Notes: a model not told the origin generated them from the letters alone. A DNA stretch of 64,000 nt from Planctomycetaceae bacterium (GCA_021300535.1 JAJTED010000003.1:1-64000); one strand, 5' to 3'; shown: positions 1 through 11,140, counted from the first letter of the stretch. Translations and numbers: made by a program.

Positions 1-690
1 GAGCGTGGACAGGTCGGTGCCGGTGCCGGAGCCGAACTTGAAGAGCATGGCCTCGCTGCGGGCGAGGTCCATGATGTCCTCCATGTTGTCCTTCACGCTC
101 TGGATGAAGCAGGCACTTCCCTGGGGATACTCATAGGGGTTGTCCGGCATGACAACGTCGCGTTTCGCCTCGTCCCAGCGCCAGTTGCAGGGGGCACCCT
201 TGACGCCGTACTGGTTGAACAGGCCGACGTTGAACCAGACCGGGGAGTTGAAGGCGCCGTGCTGGTGGATGCACAGCCAGGCCAGGTCGCGGTAAAAGTT
301 CTCGCCGTCCTGCTTCGTCTTGAAGTAGCCATCTTTGGTGCCCCAGTCGGCGATCGTGCGGGCGACGCGGTGCACGAGCTGCTTGACCGAGTGCTCGCGC
401 TCCGGCGTGTGGATTTCGCCGTAGAAATACTTGCTGACGACGACATTGGTGGCGAGCTGGCTCCAGGCGGCCGGAATCTCGCAGGCCGGCTGCTCGAAGA
501 GCACCTTGCCGTCCTCCCCCTTGATGGCGGCCGTCCGCAGCTCCCACTCGGTCGTATCGAAGGGAGTGTCCACATCGACCGGGCAGAAGGTGGGCCGGAT
601 TTCGATCGCTGTCCGCTCCGCTGCTGGGTTCGCCCCGGCGCTGGAGGCCTGGGGGCCGGTGAGGGTGGCGGATGCGTCGAAAGCGGCCAT
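1..690 (-). CDS. nrdJ: Adenosylcobalamin-dependent ribonucleotide reductase, N-terminal part (runs off left edge)
   Basis: Manual translation from ATG at 690 (minus): MAAFDASATLTG...WSQLATNVVVSKYFYGEIHTPEREHSVKQLVHRVARTIADWGTKDGYF...FYRDLAWLCIHQHGAFNSPVWFNVGLFNQYGVKGAPCNWRWDEA...YPQGSACFIQSVKDNMEDIMDLARSEAMLFKFGSGTGTDLSTL. Open at the window edge, so absent from the ORF track. Confidence 0.88.
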   Translation of the reverse strand, partial: MAAFDASATLTGPQASSAGANPAAERTAIEIRPTFCPVDVDTPFDTTEWELRTAAIKGEDGKVLFEQPACEIPAAWSQLATNVVVSKYFYGEIHTPEREHSVKQLVHRVARTIADWGTKDGYFKTKQDGENFYRDLAWLCIHQHGAFNSPVWFNVGLFNQYGVKGAPCNWRWDEAKRDVVMPDNPYEYPQGSACFIQSVKDNMEDIMDLARSEAMLFKFGSGTGTDLSTL

Positions 691-1165
691 GGGGCGGTGC
701 TCCTTGCGGGGAAAAGTGTCGAGCCCGGGAAGTATACTTCCGTATAGTCTGTCTACAAGCGATTATCGGCCGGGGATTAGAAACCTATTGAATCCCTCAG
801 CCAGCCGGAGGCGGCGGAAAAACGCGAACGCCGGAAAGCAGCTCCATCTGCATGCTATCGCAAGATGTTGGGTCGGACGTCCCGTTGACCACTTCCTATT
901 GGCCGGGGCGTGAATGTAGCGTGAGCGTCAAGGCCGTCAAGCGGCTTTTCCTCGGCCATGGAAACGGGGCGGAAATCCCGTGTTCGAGCGCCCCCGGAGC
1001 CGGCTCCGGGCCTGGTGGCCGCGTTAGTCCGGGAGGGGGGGGGGCGGCCGTGGCTCGCCTTTCGCGGGGATGACGGCGACAATTGCCGCCGACACGACTC
1101 GCTTGTCGGCCACGGACTCCGGCTGTGTTCTGGCCCATCCCCCGCCCCTCGAGGAGACCCTGACC

Positions 1166-1723
1166 ATGGCCCACGTTCCCGGTTTACAGCGCCCGCTCGA
1201 CGGCATTCGCGTCTTGATGCTGGTGGACGAAGACTACGAGGATCTCGAGCTCTGGTACCCGAAGCTACGGCTCGAAGAGGCCGGTTGTCACGTGACCGTG
1301 GCCGGTTTCATGCAAGGCCGCACCTACGCCGGCAAGCATGGCTATCCGTGCACGAGCGACGCGGCGCTGGGCGACATGGAGGTCGGCGACTTCCACGGGA
1401 TCGTGATTCCGGGCGGCTGGATGCCCGACAAGCTGCGGCGGCACGAGAAAGTGCTCGACCTGGTCCGGGAGTTCGCCGCCCACGGCAAGCTGGTGGCGGC
1501 GATCTGCCATGGCGGCTGGATTCCCATTTCGGCAGGGGTGTATCGCGGCGTGCGGGTGACCGGGAGCCCGGGGATCAAGGACGACCTGATGAACGCCGGC
1601 GCGATCTGGGAAGATACCCCGGTCGTCGTCGACCGACATTTCGTGTCGAGCCGCAAGCCGGCCGACCTGCCGGCGTTCATGGCGGTGATCGTGGACGTTT
1701 TGGCGGCGGCGGCGGTGGTGTAG
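1166..1723 (+). CDS. DJ-1/PfpI family protein
   Basis: MAHVPGLQRPLDGIRVLMLVDEDYEDLELWYPKLRLEEAG...AAICHGGWIPISAG (nucleophile-elbow AICHG). Confidence 0.88.
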   Translation: MAHVPGLQRPLDGIRVLMLVDEDYEDLELWYPKLRLEEAGCHVTVAGFMQGRTYAGKHGYPCTSDAALGDMEVGDFHGIVIPGGWMPDKLRRHEKVLDLVREFAAHGKLVAAICHGGWIPISAGVYRGVRVTGSPGIKDDLMNAGAIWEDTPVVVDRHFVSSRKPADLPAFMAVIVDVLAAAAVV

Positions 1724-1732
1724 ACTGCAGCG

Positions 1733-2215
1733 GTGAGTCGGAACGCCTCCCCAGATCTCGATGCGGTCAGGGCCCTCGTCCGCGACGCGGGCCTGCGGTG
1801 CACCCCCGCCCGTCTGGCGGTGCTCCAGCACCTGCTGCGGGCCCGTGGGCCCAAGACACACGCCGAGGTTGCCGTGGCGTTGGCCGACCGGGGGTTCGAT
1901 CGGGCGACGATCTACCGCAACCTGACGGAGCTCACGGAGGCCCGGCTCGTGAGTCGGATGGAGCTCGGGGACCACGTCTGGCGGTTCGAGATCCGGCGGC
2001 CGCAGGCCGGCCACGGCAAGAAGGACGAGCATCCGCACTTCGTCTGCACGACCTGTGGCGAGGTGTCGTGCCTCGAAGGCGTCGATGTGGCGATCACGCC
2101 GAAGCCGGGTCGGACCCGACGACCGGGCGGCTCGAAGTCGGCCCCGGCGGCCGCGGGCGGCATCGGCTCGGTGCGGGAAGTGCTGCTCAAGGGCCAGTGC
2201 TCGCAGTGTGAGTGA
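1733..2215 (+). CDS. Fur family transcriptional regulator
   Basis: LRDAGLRCTPARLAVLQHLL...HAEVAVALADRGFDRATIYRNLTELTEARLVSRMELGDHVWRFE...HPHFVCTTCGEVSCLEG; CxxC pairs. Confidence 0.88.
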   Translation: MSRNASPDLDAVRALVRDAGLRCTPARLAVLQHLLRARGPKTHAEVAVALADRGFDRATIYRNLTELTEARLVSRMELGDHVWRFEIRRPQAGHGKKDEHPHFVCTTCGEVSCLEGVDVAITPKPGRTRRPGGSKSAPAAAGGIGSVREVLLKGQCSQCE

Positions 2216-2967
2216 TCGCCGCCCGCCATGAGGCGGCCGGGGGCGGGCCTGGCCTGGCCGGGACGGCGGGCTCGCGGCGCATGGCGGCGGCACCGCACGG
2301 GGCGCGTGCCACGGCTGCGAAGCGGGGCAGCCTGGGCAAACCCAAACCTTTGGCGGCGGGCTGCGTATCGTTCTCTAGCCACGAAGGGCGTAAGCGTTTC
2401 AGTCACGGAGGACTCAATCATGGACCCCCACTTCAACGAGTATCTGGCGGCGATCGCAGGCATGCACGACCTCTACGGCGAGCGGCCCGAGGATCACCCG
2501 ACCGAGTTCCACGCGGATGACGCGGCCGTGATCGGGACCGGCGCTCCGGTGCCGGCTGCTGCCTGATCCAGGCCGTCGACTGTTTGCGGTGCGCGGGATT
2601 TGCCGGGAGAACGCCGACGTTGCCGGCAGCGCTACCGCAGGATCAACGTGCTGATCACCAAGGCGGCGATGCTGGCGCCGACCGGCGTGCCGGCTTGGCA
2701 ATCCTGCTTCGCAGGCGTAAGCGTGCAGGACACGCACGTTTCAGTGCAAGAAAGTGCAAGAACAAGGAAAGGAGCGGAGAAAAGCGGCAAGACGTGCGTC
2801 CAACACGCTGCATGCCGCCCGGCAGGCGGCGCCGCAGACCGGTCCGGGGCTGCGTGGAGATCGGGACCGCAAGCGAGACGTCGCTGTGACGACCAGCTGC
2901 CCACGACGCTTGACTCCCACGGGAGACGCGGGCGGATGAAAGCCCCGCGCTCACGAGGCGACCGTGG

Positions 2968-3822
2968 TCACGCCGCCGCGTGACGACCGCATCGGCGGAA
3001 CCGCCGCAGTTGCCAGACACTCCCCATCGCAGCCACTCCCGCCACGCAGGCCAAATGGTTGGGCTCAGAGGCGGCGACGATTTTGGGATGGAGGTCGCTA
3101 CCTGTCGAAGCGACTGCGTTCTCTCCGCCGGTGGAGGCCTTGAGTTCCGTGGCTTTCAAGATCAGAGTCCACGCGTAATCGACAAGGTTTCCCGTCGCAA
3201 GACCAACGTCTTGTGTCAGGATCGGTGCCGCTGGGTCGCCGGCAGGTGTCGAGACAGTGGCGCTGATCCATGATCCGCTCTGCCCGAGCACGGGCGACGT
3301 GAATGCGCGATCGGTGCCGATTTCGCCGTTGAGGAAAGCGAGTGCGAGGTCATATCTCTTCATGTTCAGAAACACGCTCTCACCCATCTCGGCATTGATG
3401 TTGACCGACTCGCCGGTCCTGGTCAGGCGAGAATCGCTATCCAGATCCCCGATCGCATGCCGGGAATCAGAGACGTTGGAGACCAAGCGACTGGTCACGT
3501 CGGGTGAATGGATCGCGATCGTTTCCGCCCCGGCCGGTTGGGCGAGCATGGCGAAGAGCGAGATCACGGCGACCCCGGCGGCGAGGGCAAAGGAATTGAG
3601 GACGCGCACGAATTGTTCCTTTTCAGGCGGGCAGGTGAAACAGGCGGGCAGGTGAAACCTGCCAACACGTTTAGCAAGCGGCGTGCCAATTGGCGTGCAT
3701 TCGCCGATTGCTGGGGCAAGTCGCCCAGAAAAAGCAGAGTTTTCCAGCATCAAGGGTAATTTGCCGATTTCTTTTCCCCCTTGGACGGTAGCGCGGCCCC
3801 ATCGCCGGGTGGGGTGAATCAC
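2968..3822 (-). CDS. Secreted hypothetical protein with PEP-CTERM-like C-terminus (true start probably an internal GTG near 3615)
   Basis: Signal peptide VRVLNSFALAAGVAVISLFAMLAQPAGAET; tail SEPNHLACVAGVAAMGSVWQLRRFRRCG. Confidence 0.5.
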   Translation of the reverse strand: MIHPTRRWGRATVQGGKEIGKLPLMLENSAFSGRLAPAIGECTPIGTPLAKRVGRFHLPACFTCPPEKEQFVRVLNSFALAAGVAVISLFAMLAQPAGAETIAIHSPDVTSRLVSNVSDSRHAIGDLDSDSRLTRTGESVNINAEMGESVFLNMKRYDLALAFLNGEIGTDRAFTSPVLGQSGSWISATVSTPAGDPAAPILTQDVGLATGNLVDYAWTLILKATELKASTGGENAVASTGSDLHPKIVAASEPNHLACVAGVAAMGSVWQLRRFRRCGRHAAA

Positions 3823-4270
3823 CCCAGTAACGGGCTTGATGCCCGGTGCGAATCACGCCAGTCACACGCGTGTTGCCGGCGTGGAATGCCGCAGCAGCAG
3901 CAGTGTTGCTACTGGTGAATCGGCGCATAGGTGAGCCCAGCACTTCATCGTCACAACCGCCGCGCGGCTGGGATCGACATGCCGATCGTTTGCGTATGTT
4001 GTCAGGGTTGATGCTGGATGCTGTCGCGACGGGACAGGCTGCCGCCGAGTCTCGTCTCCATCGCTGCCGCATGGTTCGGCGTCTTCTGCAATAGTGAGGC
4101 TGCAAGGCTCTTGAGGCCTGATTTTCGTGTTCCGAAAAAAGGAAAGGCAACGAGCGAGTTGCCTCTGCTTGTGGCGTCGTCAATCGAATAGGAATGCGAT
4201 CGTTTCGGAGTCGATTTATGCGACGCGAGTTCTCCGCCCACATTTGGTCTACACCCAAGGATTCACACCC

Positions 4271-5107
4271 ATGTCGCAGCGTGAACGTGCCCAGCTTGAA
4301 AGGATGCTGGAAAGCCGGCTGTTCGTCGTCCGGCCGCGGATGGCGGCGATGCTGCGGTTTTTCGTCGAGGAATCGCTCCGCAACGGTGGTGCCGCCATCA
4401 ACCAGCGGCTGATCGCCACCCATGCCCTCTCCCTGCCCAGCGATTTCCGCCCGACGAAGAGCGCCTACGTGCGCACCCATGTCACGCGGCTCCGTCAGGC
4501 GCTCGGTGACTACTACGCGACGGTCGGCCGTGACGACACGATCATCTTCAGCATCACGCCTGGCCCGTACCGGCTCGTCGTCACCGAGGCACTGCCGGCA
4601 GCTGGCGCGAGCCTCGAGGGGCCGCGCCACGCCGTCGCCCAGTCTTCTGTGAGGCTCGTCGATGCGCGGCTGGCAAAGGCTACCTTGGTCGTGATCGAAC
4701 TGGATGACGAACGCTGTCTGGGCCCGCAACGGGGTCTCGGCCGCGAGGTGGCATCGGGGCTCATGGTGCGGCTCGTTGAGAGCCCATTCGTACGGGCCTC
4801 CGGACCGCTTCTCCGCAGTCGCCTCGCCGAGGAACGGCTGACCGGCGAGGCCGCCGCCGGCCGCTGGGGTTACGATTACCTCTGCGATGCCACGCTGAGT
4901 CCTGCCAATGACGAGGGTGTCGTTTGCAAGGCTGCCGTCATTGGCGTGCCTGGCGGGCGACGGATACTCGACGAGAGCACGACGATCCACAGGCAGCAGG
5001 GCGAGCCGCTGGCCGAATCCCTTGGTAACTGGCTCTTTCACCGCATTAGCGAGGTCTTCATGCAACTGCGCATCGACTGCGGCTCCGCGGTGGTGCCGGT
5101 CGATTGA
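4271..5107 (+). CDS. Hypothetical protein with winged-helix-like N-terminal region
   Basis: MSQRERAQLERMLESRLFVVRPRMAAMLRFFVEESL...YVRTHVTRLRQALGDYYATVGRDDTIIFSITPGPYRLVV; long ORF with good start context. Confidence 0.6.
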   Translation: MSQRERAQLERMLESRLFVVRPRMAAMLRFFVEESLRNGGAAINQRLIATHALSLPSDFRPTKSAYVRTHVTRLRQALGDYYATVGRDDTIIFSITPGPYRLVVTEALPAAGASLEGPRHAVAQSSVRLVDARLAKATLVVIELDDERCLGPQRGLGREVASGLMVRLVESPFVRASGPLLRSRLAEERLTGEAAAGRWGYDYLCDATLSPANDEGVVCKAAVIGVPGGRRILDESTTIHRQQGEPLAESLGNWLFHRISEVFMQLRIDCGSAVVPVD

Positions 5108-5248
5108 GCCAGCAGGCAAGACTCCTGCTCCGTGGAATCTCCTTGACCGATGTCTGTCCGCAGGACAGGGGTGATGCGGCAGCCGCCGGGCCCCCTCGGC
5201 TCGAGCCGGGGCACCATCTGCGGCGGTCCAGCGGCCGGGCCGCGCGGG

Positions 5249-5704
5249 CTACCAGACCGCGACCTTGACCACGATCTTCACCACCGGTTCCGGCTCGGCC
5301 CAGGCGCAGCACGGGGCATGGGCGTCGTCAGGAAAGAGAATCATGAACTGGCCGGCCGCCACCGGCACCGGCACCACATCCTCGGCGGCTGCGAACAGCC
5401 CGGCGTCCTGCTTCTCGTCGTAGGGCCGCGCGATCGTGGACAGGCTTGCCAGCGGCGCCCACTGGATCACCTCGCGGCCGCCCGCGAGGTACTGGACGTC
5501 GACGTAGCGGCGGTGGGCTTCGAGCGGGCCCGCCGCGGGCCGCGTCTGGTACCGCTGCACGAGCGCGAAGATGGCGTCGCCGTCTATCTCGTGGCGGCCA
5601 TCGGCGATGTCGGGCGTGGCCTGCTCCAGAAAGGCGAAGGCCTTGGCCAACCGGGCGTTCAGCGGAGCGTATCGCCGCCACTGCGGCAGTGAGTCGAGGA
5701 TCAT
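5249..5704 (-). CDS. YhcH/YjgK/YiaL family protein
   Basis: MILDSLPQWRRYAPLNARLAKAFAFLEQA...LEAHRRYVDVQYLAGGREVIQWAP...FMILFPDDAHAPC...VVKIVVKV. Confidence 0.85.
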   Translation of the reverse strand: MILDSLPQWRRYAPLNARLAKAFAFLEQATPDIADGRHEIDGDAIFALVQRYQTRPAAGPLEAHRRYVDVQYLAGGREVIQWAPLASLSTIARPYDEKQDAGLFAAAEDVVPVPVAAGQFMILFPDDAHAPCCAWAEPEPVVKIVVKVAVW

Positions 5705-5865
5705 CGGCGCGTCGCCTCTCGGAAGTCTGCCGGTCGATGGGACGATCATAGGGCGGTCCCCGGCACCTGGCCAAGCGGCCCGGCACGTCTCGATGCAGGT
5801 GACGGAGGTTTTCTCGCAGCCCGGGGACTGGCCAACGAACCAGCGGTAATGACCGACGGGGCCGC

Positions 5866-6033
5866 TCACAGCGGTAAACGCCCGAGCAAGGCGAGGATCA
5901 GCAGAATGACCAGGATCAGCCCAAGCAGTCCGCCTCCCGCGCCGAGGACGGTGTTCCCGCTACGGAAACCGTAGCCACCGCCCAGCAGCGACAGGATCAA
6001 AATCACAACGAGGATCAGTACGAGTGGACTCAC
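5866..6033 (-). CDS. DUF3309-like small membrane protein
   Basis: GTG start: VSPLVLILVVILILSLLGGGYGFRSGNTVLGAGGGLLGLILVILLILALLGRLPL; not in ORF track (short). Confidence 0.72.
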   Translation of the reverse strand: MSPLVLILVVILILSLLGGGYGFRSGNTVLGAGGGLLGLILVILLILALLGRLPL

Positions 6034-6225
6034 GGCTTGCTCCTCACGCAGAAAAAGGACACCTGCATTCGTGGGGTCCCTCCCGTACGTTCGGAGTGCA
6101 TTCCATTCCCGACTGGCAGACCAACTGACTCTCGCCTGCGGTCACACATGCCCCGGGCGACGGGTTCCTTTCGCACGGGGCACGTGTCGTACGCCTCCGT
6201 CCCCCACGTCTGCGACGGTGATCCG

Positions 6226-6732
6226 CTACGGCAGGATCACCTTGTCGATGACATGAATGACACCATTGGTGGCATGGATGTCCGAGTTCTGGACATGGGC
6301 CATCTCCTTGGCGGTGCCGATGTGCACGCCCGTCAGCAGGTTGTGCGTCACGGCGACCCTTGTCCCGCCGACCGTCGGGAGGTCTTTGATCTTCTTCACA
6401 TCAGCGATCAGAAGATCGTCCGGCACCACGTGCATCAACAGAATCGCCTTCAACTTTTCCTTGTTTTCCGGCTTGAGCAGGTCGTCCAACGCCCCTGATG
6501 GGAGTTTCGCAAACGCCTGGTCGGATGGGGCAAATATCGTAAACGGCCCCTTTCCCTTCAGCGTTTCCACGAGCCCTGCCGCTTCAAGAGCCTTCACGAG
6601 CGTCTTGAAATGGCCGGCCTCGACTGCAGTCGCAACGACATCTTTGGTCGCTCCCTGGGCTCCAGCCGCCCGCTCGATGCCGGGCTCCGCGGCCACCGTC
6701 GCCAGGGCACACGTCAACAGAAAACGTTTCAT
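6226..6732 (-). CDS. Fasciclin domain-containing secreted protein
   Basis: DVVATAVEAGHFKTLVKALEAAGLVETLKGKGPFTIFAPSDQAFAKLP...LLTGVHIGTAKEMAHVQNSDIHATNGVIHVIDKVILP. Confidence 0.9.
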   Translation of the reverse strand: MKRFLLTCALATVAAEPGIERAAGAQGATKDVVATAVEAGHFKTLVKALEAAGLVETLKGKGPFTIFAPSDQAFAKLPSGALDDLLKPENKEKLKAILLMHVVPDDLLIADVKKIKDLPTVGGTRVAVTHNLLTGVHIGTAKEMAHVQNSDIHATNGVIHVIDKVILP

Positions 6733-6948
6733 GGGTCAGTTACCTCTCGAAGGAAAAACCGGTCGTCGGTTCAACGGATAAACCGAACCGGTCTGGACAA
6801 CACTAAGAACGCTGGCGAGAAGGTGGAGGAAAGGTCATGCACGCCCCGTTTTCTCCGCGTCTGACGCAGTGGACATTTTGCTCCGGCTGCCATTCCCGCA
6901 GTTCAACGGATGCGGCCGGGTTGCACGACGCCTGACGAGTGCTCCCGT

Positions 6949-8370
6949 TCAGATCCATCTGATTCGCAGGAGCCACGCCTTGACTCCCTGCGTCAGCGCG
7001 GCGTAGCCCACGATCGAGAGCCCGAGCAACGGCCAGTACAGCGGCGGCAGCCGCGTGAACCCGAGGTACTGCCCCATGGAAGAGAATGGGAGGGCGACGC
7101 CGACGGCCATGACCACCGCCGACACGACCATCAAGGGCCACGAGGGGCGGCTCTGGAGGAACGGGATCTTGTTCGTGCGGATGATGTAGATGATCAGCGT
7201 CTGCGTGAGCAGGCTCTCGACGAACCAGCCCGTCTGAAACAGGCTGGCACTCCGCCGCGCCGCCTCCGGCGTGCCGGTGTCCCAGCAGTTGAACACGTAC
7301 AGCATCATGAAATACGTCGTGTAGTCGAACAGCGACGAGCATGGGCCGATGAAGACGATGAACCGGGTGAGTTGGCCCAGATCCCAGGGCCTGGGCCTTG
7401 CGACCTGCTCCGGATCGACGTCGTCGGTCGGGATGGCCGTCTGGCTGATGTCGGAGAGCAGATTGTTGGTGAGGATCTGAATCGGCATCATGGGCAGGTA
7501 GGGAACGAAGACGCTCGCCCCCAAGACGCTGAACATGTTCCCGACGTTGCTGCTTGCGGCCATGCGGACGTATTTGAGGATGTTGGCGAAGACCCTGCGC
7601 CCCTCGACGACTCCGGCCTCGAGGACGAGGAGCGACTTCTCGAGGAGGATCATGTCGGCCGAGGCTTTCGCGACATCGACCGCCGTGTCGACGCTGATCC
7701 CGACGTCGGCTGCCCGGAGAGCCACGGCATCGTTGATGCCGTCGCCCATGAACCCCACGGTGTGATCCTGTGCCTGCAACGCCCGAATGATTCGTTGTTT
7801 GTGCGTCGGCAAGACGCGGATGCGCGAGGACCGCGCGGTCCAGCAGGTTTTTCAGGCCTGCCTGAAAGGCCTCGTGCCAATTGCCCTTGGTGAAGCCGTT
7901 GATGAGGAACACCAATGGAACCATGACCGCCACAAACCGCAGGGTCAGCCAGGTGAAGCGTGCGATGCCCTTGTCGAAGGACGTGGGCGGTTCCGCCTCG
8001 GTCATGAAGCTCGCCGTGCCGCCCAGATACGTCTCCTGGCCGGTGGCGACCACGACCGCGGTGCCCGAACCGCTCTCCACGCTGGTGCCCAGGAATGCCA
8101 CGCTGGTGAATTCCGCGGGTGCGCTGGCCGCCGGGTTTTTCTCGACCTCGAACTTCTCGACCGGAAAGCTCTCGCCCGTCAAAGTGCTCTGGTTCACGAA
8201 CAGGTCCTTCGCCGTGAGCACGCGCACATCGGCAGGGATCATGTCGCCGGCAGCCAACGCCACGATGTCGCCCGGGACGAGCCGAGAAATGGGGATGTCC
8301 CTGGCCTGACCGCCGCGGATCACTGTCGCGCCGACGGAAATCATCGCCTTGAGCCTGGCGGCCGCGCTGT
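6949..8370 (-). pseudogene. Mg2+-transporting P-type ATPase (MgtA-like), missing N-terminus and central P/N domains
   Basis: Two fragments in different frames: SVGATVIRGGQARDIPISRLVPGDIVALAAGDMIPADVR...NQSTLTGESFPVEK...NWHEAFQAGLKN, then PTHKQRIIRALQAQDHTVGFMGDGINDAVALRAADVGISVD...; no DKTGTLT segment between them. Confidence 0.82.
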
Positions 8371-8519
8371 CGGTCGTGCCACACTCCGGTGATGAGGTGC
8401 TTTGGAATCACGGGACGCAACACCGTACGGTGGATGCGTGTTACCCGGCGGCTTTCGCGACGAGGGACGCCTCGCGAATGATGCCCCCGCGCCCGCGGCA
8501 CAGACACCCCACTCACGGA

Positions 8520-9092
8520 TCACTTTGCCCCAGGCCGTGTCTCGCCCAGTCGCTTCATCAGCGCGTCGTGCTCGGAGATCGCTTTGCCCAGCGAATCGTC
8601 GATGGTCTGGCAGCACGCCATTGCGGCTTTCGCATCCACGTTGTCCTCCATGCAGCAACTGCAGAGAGTCGCATGATTCCGCCTTGCTGCCGCGAGGTTG
8701 CGGTCGATGCTGTCCAGCGAGGCCAACGCCTCTTTGTCCTTCTGGGCCTCCGCCTGCCTACGCATCCAAGCGAGATGCTTCTCTGACTTCGTGATGTAAT
8801 CACCGATTTCATCAGCCGCGGCCTGCGCGATCTGTGGGCTCACGACGACAACGCCGGGCGACTCTCTGACGACTCCTTCGCCGCCGATGACCTGCCCTGG
8901 CACGGGCTGCGTGCTGCGGACGAACTCCTGGAAGGAAGCTGTCGACTCCCGGGCACCACGCATGGCGGTTCGCGCGCCACGGCCGTGAAAATCGAACCGC
9001 CCACGAGCTTTTGCGTCGGCGGACGGCTGTGCCAGCACCGTGCTGGCACACAGGGCGACAACCGCCGGAAGAAGGACGGCGAGTGACTTCAT
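8520..9092 (-). CDS. Hypothetical secreted protein
   Basis: MKSLAVLLPAVVALCASTVLAQPSADAKAR... signal peptide; C-terminal HATLCSCCMEDNVDAKAAMACCQTIDDSLGKAI. Confidence 0.55.
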   Translation of the reverse strand: MKSLAVLLPAVVALCASTVLAQPSADAKARGRFDFHGRGARTAMRGARESTASFQEFVRSTQPVPGQVIGGEGVVRESPGVVVVSPQIAQAAADEIGDYITKSEKHLAWMRRQAEAQKDKEALASLDSIDRNLAAARRNHATLCSCCMEDNVDAKAAMACCQTIDDSLGKAISEHDALMKRLGETRPGAK

Positions 9093-9139
9093 GGACGGAA
9101 CTCCACGGTAAGGGATGGTGATCCGCGTCCATGCAGCCG

Positions 9140-9612
9140 TCATTTATACGGCGCACCAGACTCACCGTCGTCACTTTTCGTTTCCATGCCGCCGACCACA
9201 ACACGTTGACGACGGTGGACACCTGGGTGAGCGATACGCCTCGAGATTCCGGCCCCCAATGACGCATGCGTAGCACCGTGGCCGCGTCTGAGGCCAGCGC
9301 ACCCGTGTCGCCTTGGCCGTATGCGGCCAGGATCAGAAGCGGATGTGCGATCAGCGGCGCAAGGAACACCTGCCCGATCCGGTGATGAATGCGTGACAAG
9401 CCATCGAGGCCGTGTGCCTGCTCCAGCCACGTTGCCCGACTCATGACGAAAGCTGGCAAATCGCCGCCGCCGACCTCGGTGCGCAGATCCGGCAACTCGA
9501 CCATCATCTGGCTGGCATGCAAAAATGGGCCGCCTGCCGCAAAGATGCCGAGACGATCGCGGCGGCCTGTTGGACAGTTCGGCACAGCGATCGCCTGGCG
9601 TGGGCGAGTCAT
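9140..9612 (-). pseudogene. Fragment resembling a ferric-reductase-like transmembrane domain protein, N-terminal part only
   Basis: PAFVMSRATWLEQAHGLDGLSRIHHRIGQVFLAPLIAHPLLILAAYGQGD; no flavin-reductase part follows. Confidence 0.45.
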
Positions 9613-10331
9613 GGCATTCGGGAGGACCGTTCCACTTCCCGGAAGCGGCCGATCAGCTCGGAGTGCTCACGGACGTGGATGATGTAGCCAGGGATCCTGC
9701 GGTCATGGTGCACCGCCATGAACGGCTCCCCCCAAAAACTCACGAGCGCCTCGCCCTTGCCGTCAATCGTGTCGGTCTCCGCGAGCACGAACGAGACACC
9801 TGAGTCGAGATCAGCCCAAGTGGGCGGCATTACGATTCCCCGCCCCTTGTACCTCGCAAGCGTCGCTCCGACCCGTGCGTGCCAGTGCTCGCGCTGCGAC
9901 TTGTCGAGAATGAGGCGAAACCCGGTAACGTGCGGATTGGCCAGGAATGGACGAAACATCAGGTCGCAGATCTCCTGGCTTTCGAACATTTGCGGGCAGG
10001 CGTTGAACCAGACCACTTCGCCCTGTGCGCGTTCGGCGAACTGGACGGTCGCCTGGCGAAGCCGCGCGGGGCCGATCAGATCGATCTCGGCCGGATGGGT
10101 CGTTTCCTTGATCTCCTCCAACAGCCGCACGGAGAGCTTCGATGCCTCCTCCATCGAGTTCCATCTCTCTTCGCTACGCAGGTCGCGCAGGAACAGGAGG
10201 GCGACCAAGACAAGAGTGATGACGCGAAGAATGTTGATGTCGGTGAGGTGGAGGAAGTGCAGGACGATGGCCGTGACCGCCGCGATCAGGCCTGCGATCG
10301 CCTCCCACTCGTACTTCCGTTGGCCTGCCAT
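9609..10331 (-). CDS. Hypothetical membrane protein
   Basis: MAGQRKYEWEAIAGLIAAVTAIVLHFLHLTDINILRVITLVLVALLFLRDLRSEERWNSMEEASKLSV...; two TM helices. Confidence 0.6.
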   Translation of the reverse strand: MAGQRKYEWEAIAGLIAAVTAIVLHFLHLTDINILRVITLVLVALLFLRDLRSEERWNSMEEASKLSVRLLEEIKETTHPAEIDLIGPARLRQATVQFAERAQGEVVWFNACPQMFESQEICDLMFRPFLANPHVTGFRLILDKSQREHWHARVGATLARYKGRGIVMPPTWADLDSGVSFVLAETDTIDGKGEALVSFWGEPFMAVHHDRRIPGYIIHVREHSELIGRFREVERSSRMP

Positions 10332-10665
10332 GGATCGATGCGTTCGCGGTTCGTCGCATCCCTACGGAGTGGCATTCTTTCCAGGGCCCGACGAGAAGGC
10401 GCATACCAGAGTCAACGGGCAGCCCAGCCCTTCTGCGACACCTGGCATCACGGACTCCTGGCCCCCGGTTCCGCAGTGGGCGTTCTGCAGCCGAGGGGCC
10501 ACTGCCGAGAAGCCACGGGCGCAGAGTGTCTCGAACGTGAAAACGGCCGGTCCATCGTGACGGAGTCGCCGAACAGCCCATGGCCTGATTGAGCCGTAAG
10601 AATCGCCAGCGAAAATCCAACATCGCGGCCGCTTTGCCGGAGCCAACGCCGTCTTGGGAGGCACC

Positions 10666-10863
10666 ATGAGCCCCTTTCGCTTCGACATGCTGATTCTGGC
10701 CGTGGTCATCGCTGGAGCCGCTATCGGTGGCATTTATCTGTACATGCTTGCCGTTCCTCGGAACGACGATGAGCACATGCACGATGGGCTCAGCGAGCCC
10801 GGGCACGTCAAAACCCATTTACTCAGGGCGATCGCACGACTGCGTCGAAAAAAGTTACGGTAG
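10666..10863 (+). CDS. Small membrane protein
   Basis: MSPFRFDMLILAVVIAGAAIGGIYLYMLAVPRNDDEHMHDGLSEPGHVKTHLLRAIARLRRKKLR. Confidence 0.35.
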   Translation: MSPFRFDMLILAVVIAGAAIGGIYLYMLAVPRNDDEHMHDGLSEPGHVKTHLLRAIARLRRKKLR

Positions 10864-11140
10864 CCCCCCATCTCCCGGAGCGCTGCCATGCGACGCAGGC
10901 CGTGCAGAAGGCCCGAAAGGAGTTCTGAGGCGTCAGGCTTTTTTCGTTGGCCAGCAGCGTCGAGAGCGTTGACGAGCGGACAGCCTGGGCGTGTAGCCTC
11001 CCCCCGCCTGGACACCCCGAGTAGTTCCTTCGAGCGCTGGGCGGGCATGGTGGCTGGTTCGAAGTGAGGTCAATCGCTTTCTTATTGGAAAACGACGGTA
11101 GCGCCCCTCAGTGGGCCCGGGTCCGGCCCGCAAAAGCGGC

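Noticed and set aside
958-2211. Long overlapping ORFs in alternative frames (e.g. 958-2211 +, 1265-2293 -, 42458-43897 -, 43612-45138 -, 59386-61146 +)
   Set aside because: Low-complexity R/P/G/A-rich shadow ORFs opposite or out of frame with well-recognised genes, expected in high-GC DNA.
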